Shown: positions 7,130 through 10,196 of the stretch, piece by piece | How the letters are laid out: each line of letters begins with the position of its first letter | Numbering within the stretch: position 1 is the stretch's first letter | NCBI GenBank assembly: GCA_030849075.1 | Contig: JASAOO010002812.1 | Coordinates: 1-10,196 of the forward strand | Length of the DNA stretch: 10,196 nt | Direction: 5' to 3' | Source: Zelonia costaricensis | Lineage: Eukaryota > Euglenozoa > Kinetoplastea > Trypanosomatida > Trypanosomatidae | Position numbers and translations under genes: made by a program | The notes under the pieces: generated by a model | The model's input: the letters and a program-made list of their open reading frames with translations, nothing else | What the model was told of the DNA's origin: nothing | Database searches by the model: none

Positions 7130-7386
7130 CGCGCACACGGCCTCTCCGCATCTCCCGTGATGCCGCTCTGCTCCTCTCTTGTCCTTTTCCAACCTCAGGC
7201 CCCCCAAGGGCAGTCCTGCGGCGTGTTTACTTCCCGTGCCTCCTCTGCGCGGGCACCGTGCCCACGTTCACTTCTCCGCCCCTCCCTCCCTCCCTTTTTC
7301 GCTCCCTCTTCCCCAAACTTCATTTTCCGTTCCTGTCTTGCGTGCTCCCGCTCGGCATGGACCAAAGCTCGTAGCTGAGAGGCATG
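7130..7386. repeat. Possible degenerate dispersed element, block B
   Basis: The core of a plus-strand pyrimidine-rich, relatively complex interval (about 7016-7385). It starts with CGCGCACACG (7130-7139) and ends with CTCGGCATGG...ACCAAAG...GGCATGAG, the same anchors in the same order as block A at 372-663. A purine-rich stretch follows both. It includes CCCTCCCTCCCT runs at about 7279-7293. A diverged SIDER-type retroposon is a reasonable guess for Leishmania non-coding DNA, but similarity between the anchors is patchy and may partly reflect shared base composition. Confidence 0.3.
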
Positions 7387-7440
7387 AGGTCTTTCAGGCT
7401 AGCTGGACAACCCGTCGGGGGAGAAAAGAGAAGAAAAGAG

Positions 7441-7661
7441 AAAGCAGCGTCCGGAGAGGGGGAGGGAGTGTGGCGGGTGACACGAGACAAACACGAGGGC
7501 GGCGAAGGAGATGGAGCAGACGTTGTGGTGGGAGGCGAGGTGGGCGGGGGNAAAGCAGCGTCCGGAGAGGGGGAGGGAGTGTGGCGGGTGACACGAGACA
7601 AATACGAGGGCGGCGAAGGAGATGGAGCAGACGTTGTGGTGGGAGGCGAGGTGGGCGGGGG
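7441..7661. repeat. 110-bp direct tandem duplication around an ambiguous base
   Basis: Copy 1 is 7441-7550 and copy 2 is 7552-7661, separated only by the single N at 7551. By eye the copies agree at 109 of 110 positions; the one difference is C at 7492 against T at 7603. Both end in a G homopolymer (five G then N in copy 1, a longer run in copy 2). The position of the N exactly at the boundary, beside a G run, suggests two contig ends that overlap but were not merged. A true tandem duplication cannot be excluded. The sequence has no coding signal. Confidence 0.97.
7551..7551. other. Ambiguous base, probable assembly gap
   Basis: The only N in the window. It sits at the junction of the two 110-bp copies after a G run. 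It may be a placeholder for a gap of unknown size or a failed overlap join, so distances across it should not be trusted. Confidence 0.85.
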
Positions 7662-7862
7662 GGGGGAAGAGTTGGGGTGCACAGAGGAGGGAAAACGAGG
7701 CCCGTAGAAGGGCACACAGACAAACAAGACAACAAGGAAAAAAAGGCAGTGGAACGCAAAAAGAATGGAAAGAGCAACGAAGAGCTTCATGAGGGGAGTA
7801 GAAGGTGTGAGAGAGAGGGGGGAACTAGGGAGGAGGAGAGGTGAGGGTGGAGTACCCACGCC

Positions 7863-7880
7863 CACACACACACACACACA
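7863..7880. repeat. (CA)9 microsatellite
   Basis: Nine perfect CA units on the plus strand, followed by imperfect TACACGCACAGACACACACG. Confidence 0.9.
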
Positions 7881-8591
7881 TACACGCACAGAGACACACA
7901 CGCTGATGGATCTAGTGGGAGTGTGGGAGACCAAGGAAGAGGGGGGAGGAAGGAAGAAGACGGACCACACAAGAGCGCGAGGTACGCGCAACACCAACAG
8001 AAAAAAAAAGGAACCAGAAGGGTGTGGCGGGCGAAACCAGGCAACATAAAGAGAACGAGAACAAACAAGCGTAGACACAAAAGGCGGGTGCGGGTGGGGA
8101 ACATTCGAGAAGAACGCCGGAGAGTGTGCGCGATGGCGAAGGGAGGGGGTGGGAGGAGAGATGGAGGCCACCAGACACCGCAAACAACACTGGACAGACA
8201 CAAACACACACATGAACACATTCAGCGGGGAGGAGGGGGGGGGCACCGGAGCACGCAAATAGGAAAGGGCAAAAAAGAAAAGAAAAGGCAGAGCGTGGAG
8301 ACAGGCGCAGCGAACAGAGCAGGGCGAAACGAACACACGCGCACGCCGGAAGGGGATCATCGCGAAAGCAGAAACAAAACACAGCGAGCGACACAACACA
8401 CAACACAGAAAGGGAGCAAAGGAGCCGCGAGCGGATACGTGCAGACTCACGCACACCGAGCACGTCCAAATACTTCTTTGAAAGGGCGGGGAAGAAAGTA
8501 AGAAAAAAAGAAAAAAAAAAGAAAACGACTGGCGGGCATGGTGTGATGGGCCATGCCGCACCGCACCCACAAAGACCCGGGATGAGAGAGA

Positions 8592-8608
8592 GACAGACAG
8601 ACAGACAG
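8592..8608. repeat. (GACA)4 microsatellite
   Basis: Four GACA units on the plus strand within a wider GAGA/GACA purine-rich run (8585-8617). Confidence 0.85.
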
Positions 8609-8724
8609 AGAGAGGAGGTAAGAACGATGGTTAAGCAGGGTCTCGCGCATGCACGTGGGTACAGAGGCGCAGGGTGGGGGTGGGGGGGGGCACGCACAGA
8701 CCCAAACACTCGCCATTTCACTGT

Positions 8725-8746
8725 CACACACACACACACACACACA
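8725..8746. repeat. (CA)11 microsatellite
   Basis: Eleven perfect CA units on the plus strand, followed by AGCACAGACACAAGCACAAG-type imperfect units. Confidence 0.9.
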
Positions 8747-8870
8747 AGCACAGACACAAGCACAAGGAACTCACAAAGCCACAGGAACTTCAAGGAGCCC
8801 ACAGAAGCACAAGACACCAAAAAAGAACGCAGCCACGATCAAGGCAAGCACTTTAACGCAGGCACACGGA

Positions 8871-8888
8871 CACACACACACACACACA
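8871..8888. repeat. (CA)9 microsatellite
   Basis: Nine perfect CA units on the plus strand, continuing as imperfect AAATGCACACACAAACACGCACA. Confidence 0.9.
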
Positions 8889-9462
8889 AATGCACACACA
8901 AACACGCACATGAAGGGGGAAGGAAGGGCAGCTGCTGTATAGGTAGGAGCTCGTTTGGGCTGCACTCAACTTAAACACGCACACGCACACACACGCACAA
9001 AAGAAAGCTAAAGCAAAAAAAAAAAAAAAGAAGAAGCTGAAGCGTGAGTGGTGGTGTGGAAAGGGGAGGGGGGAGAAGGGCGAGGGCACACACAAGCACA
9101 CCCACGCCTGCCTGCACACGCATCGGGGGGCTGTCAAAGCCTGTGCAAAGGGTTCTCAAGCAAGTGCGCGCGTGCCTCTCCTCTAAGGAAAAAAAAAGAA
9201 AACAAGAAGAAAGCGCCGCTCACGATAAAGTCATAGCGCATGTCAGAGCGAGATAGCGAGAGAGAGAGATGCGACACACAAGCAGCAGGCATACCGACAC
9301 CGTTGTACTCCTCCCCATTGGCTCCTTTCCTTTCTTCCCTTTGTCTCGTTTGTTGTTGGGAGGGGGGGGCGAAGCTCAAGTGGGCTTCACGTGCCACAGA
9401 AAAAAGGGAAGAACGTGACGGAGAGCGAAAACAGGAAAAAAAGAAAAGGAGGCCACCCGCGG

Positions 9463-9477
9463 GTGTGTGTGTGTGTG
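9463..9477. repeat. (GT)7 microsatellite
   Basis: Seven perfect GT units on the plus strand. Apart from the run at 1193-1216 it is the only clear TG-oriented run on this strand; the others are CA. Confidence 0.85.
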
Positions 9478-10196
9478 CGTACGTGCACGTGTACGTTACG
9501 GCGGGGGATTGGGTCGCGCGCTTGGGCCTACACGATGGAGAAGGAGGGGGAGAGAGACGAGGAAACACAAGCGATCCTTGAGAGTTGCCATACACAAAAC
9601 CCGTGCCCCGGCGCGTGAGCAGACGCACGTCTGCGCGCCTTCGTTTCTTCGTATCGCCGTCTCGGGCCACTCCGCGCGCTGGCAAAGGACAGAACGGTGG
9701 CGAATGAGGGGAAGACGGTCCCGAAGGAACGGAGCAGGGAGGGGAAGGGGGGAGATGGAAGGTGTGCAGTCAGGCGCCGCTCTACACACGTGTGGCACAC
9801 AAAGAGAAGGAGTGGGAAAGGCGTGAAGGCTACCGAAAAAAAAGGAAGAGAACGCAACGCGTGGTGGGGCGGGACCAGAAGAGCACACGGAAAAAAGGGG
9901 GAAACACCACGCGTAGACGAAGCGGGGCGCGCAAGATCAGAGAAAACAAACAAGAAACGAAGGAAACACGATCAGAAGAAGCGAGAACAGACAGGCGGAA
10001 AGGGGGAGGGGGGAGAGAAAGAAAAGAAGCAAGCGTAGAAACAAGCGGGAATCGAAGAGGGGGGGACACTGACGATAGGGTGTGGGTGGGGAGGGCGTGG
10101 AGGAGGCTGCGGAGGGGGGAGGGGAGGCGCGGCGCGGCTGGCGAGCAGCAGACGAGGAAGGCGGGGTGTGCAGCGAGCGGGGGGAGGGGGGAGGGA

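Larger units (their letters stand above)
7662..10196. other. Long low-complexity, gene-free stretch, purine- and CA-rich on the plus strand
   Basis: About 2.5 kb with no supported gene or RNA. The plus strand is made of GA-rich and poly-G tracts, A-rich tracts (8500-8520, 9016-9031) and CA-rich microsatellites. The bias continues to the right edge, which suggests minus-strand transcription throughout and no strand switch inside the window. The likeliest reading is a long 3' UTR and intergenic region belonging to a gene beyond position 10196. Long minus-strand open frames here translate to Phe/Cys/Val/Pro/Ser-rich strings caused by T-, C- and GT-rich runs, and plus-strand ones to Arg/Lys/Gly/His/Thr-rich strings; none has a domain. 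Confidence 0.7.

Noticed and set aside
7016..7378. 120-residue plus-strand open frame beginning with a hydrophobic segment like a signal peptide
   Set aside because: It is on the opposite strand to both genes and has no recognisable domain. Conservation would be needed to rescue it.
7320..8570. Long open frame (416 residues) on the minus strand crossing the N
   Set aside because: It is Phe/Ser/Pro/Cys/Val-rich, produced by T/C- and GT-rich runs, passes through the ambiguous base and the duplicated block, and has no recognisable domain.
6961..8608. CA and CAGA runs considered as a CRISPR-like array or satellite
   Set aside because: They are simple short microsatellites with no repeat-spacer structure, and the genome is eukaryotic.
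7912..8820. 302-residue open frame on the minus strand with hydrophobic stretches resembling membrane segments
   Set aside because: The apparent hydrophobic segments are Cys-Val and Leu/Phe repeats encoded by microsatellites and T/C tracts; codon use does not resemble the two real genes.
4883..10196. Search for tRNA, snoRNA or other structured RNA genes in the long gene-free stretch
   Set aside because: No tRNA-like internal promoter boxes or cloverleaf were seen by eye; a covariance-model search was not possible here, so absence is not proven.

Overview
The window looks like a stretch of a trypanosomatid nuclear chromosome, most probably Leishmania or a close relative in the Leishmaniinae. 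The reasons are intron-less genes all on one strand, very GC-rich coding sequence, long intergenic DNA full of (CA/TG)n microsatellites and G or C homopolymers, and polypyrimidine tracts followed by AG (typical trans-splice acceptors) ahead of each gene. The species cannot be fixed from the sequence alone.

Only two protein genes are convincing, both on the minus strand, so transcription runs from high to low coordinates. The first transcribed is a 643-residue protein (4882 to 2951) with a proline/glutamine/alanine-rich disordered N-terminal part, a short charged helix, five RanBP2/NZF-type zinc fingers and a complete C-terminal FYVE zinc finger. It is followed, after 1.8 kb of non-coding DNA, by 40S ribosomal protein S27 (eS27, 1119 to 859). 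Each has a plausible trans-splice acceptor with no upstream ATG in the predicted 5' UTR. The two genes share a polycistronic unit but need not be functionally related.

Region by region: 1-858 is the downstream flank of the S27 gene (3' UTR and intergenic), including a pyrimidine-rich block at about 372-663. 859-1119 is S27. 1120-2950 is the intergenic region, with the S27 splice signals at its low end and the FYVE-gene 3' UTR at its high end. 2951-4882 is the FYVE/zinc-finger gene. 4883-10196 is 5.3 kb without a credible gene on either strand: purine-rich on the plus strand for most of its length, interrupted by two plus-strand pyrimidine-rich islands (about 5940-6330 and 7016-7385). It also holds a near-perfect 110-bp tandem duplication around a single N at 7551, which looks like an unmerged contig join.

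The most interesting object is the FYVE protein. It combines a canonical PI3P-binding FYVE domain with zinc fingers, two of which carry the full Thr-Phe/Met signature of ubiquitin-binding NZF fingers. This suggests an endosomal ubiquitin adaptor with an ESCRT-0-like logic, in a lineage where classical ESCRT-0 is thought to be absent. That role is an inference.
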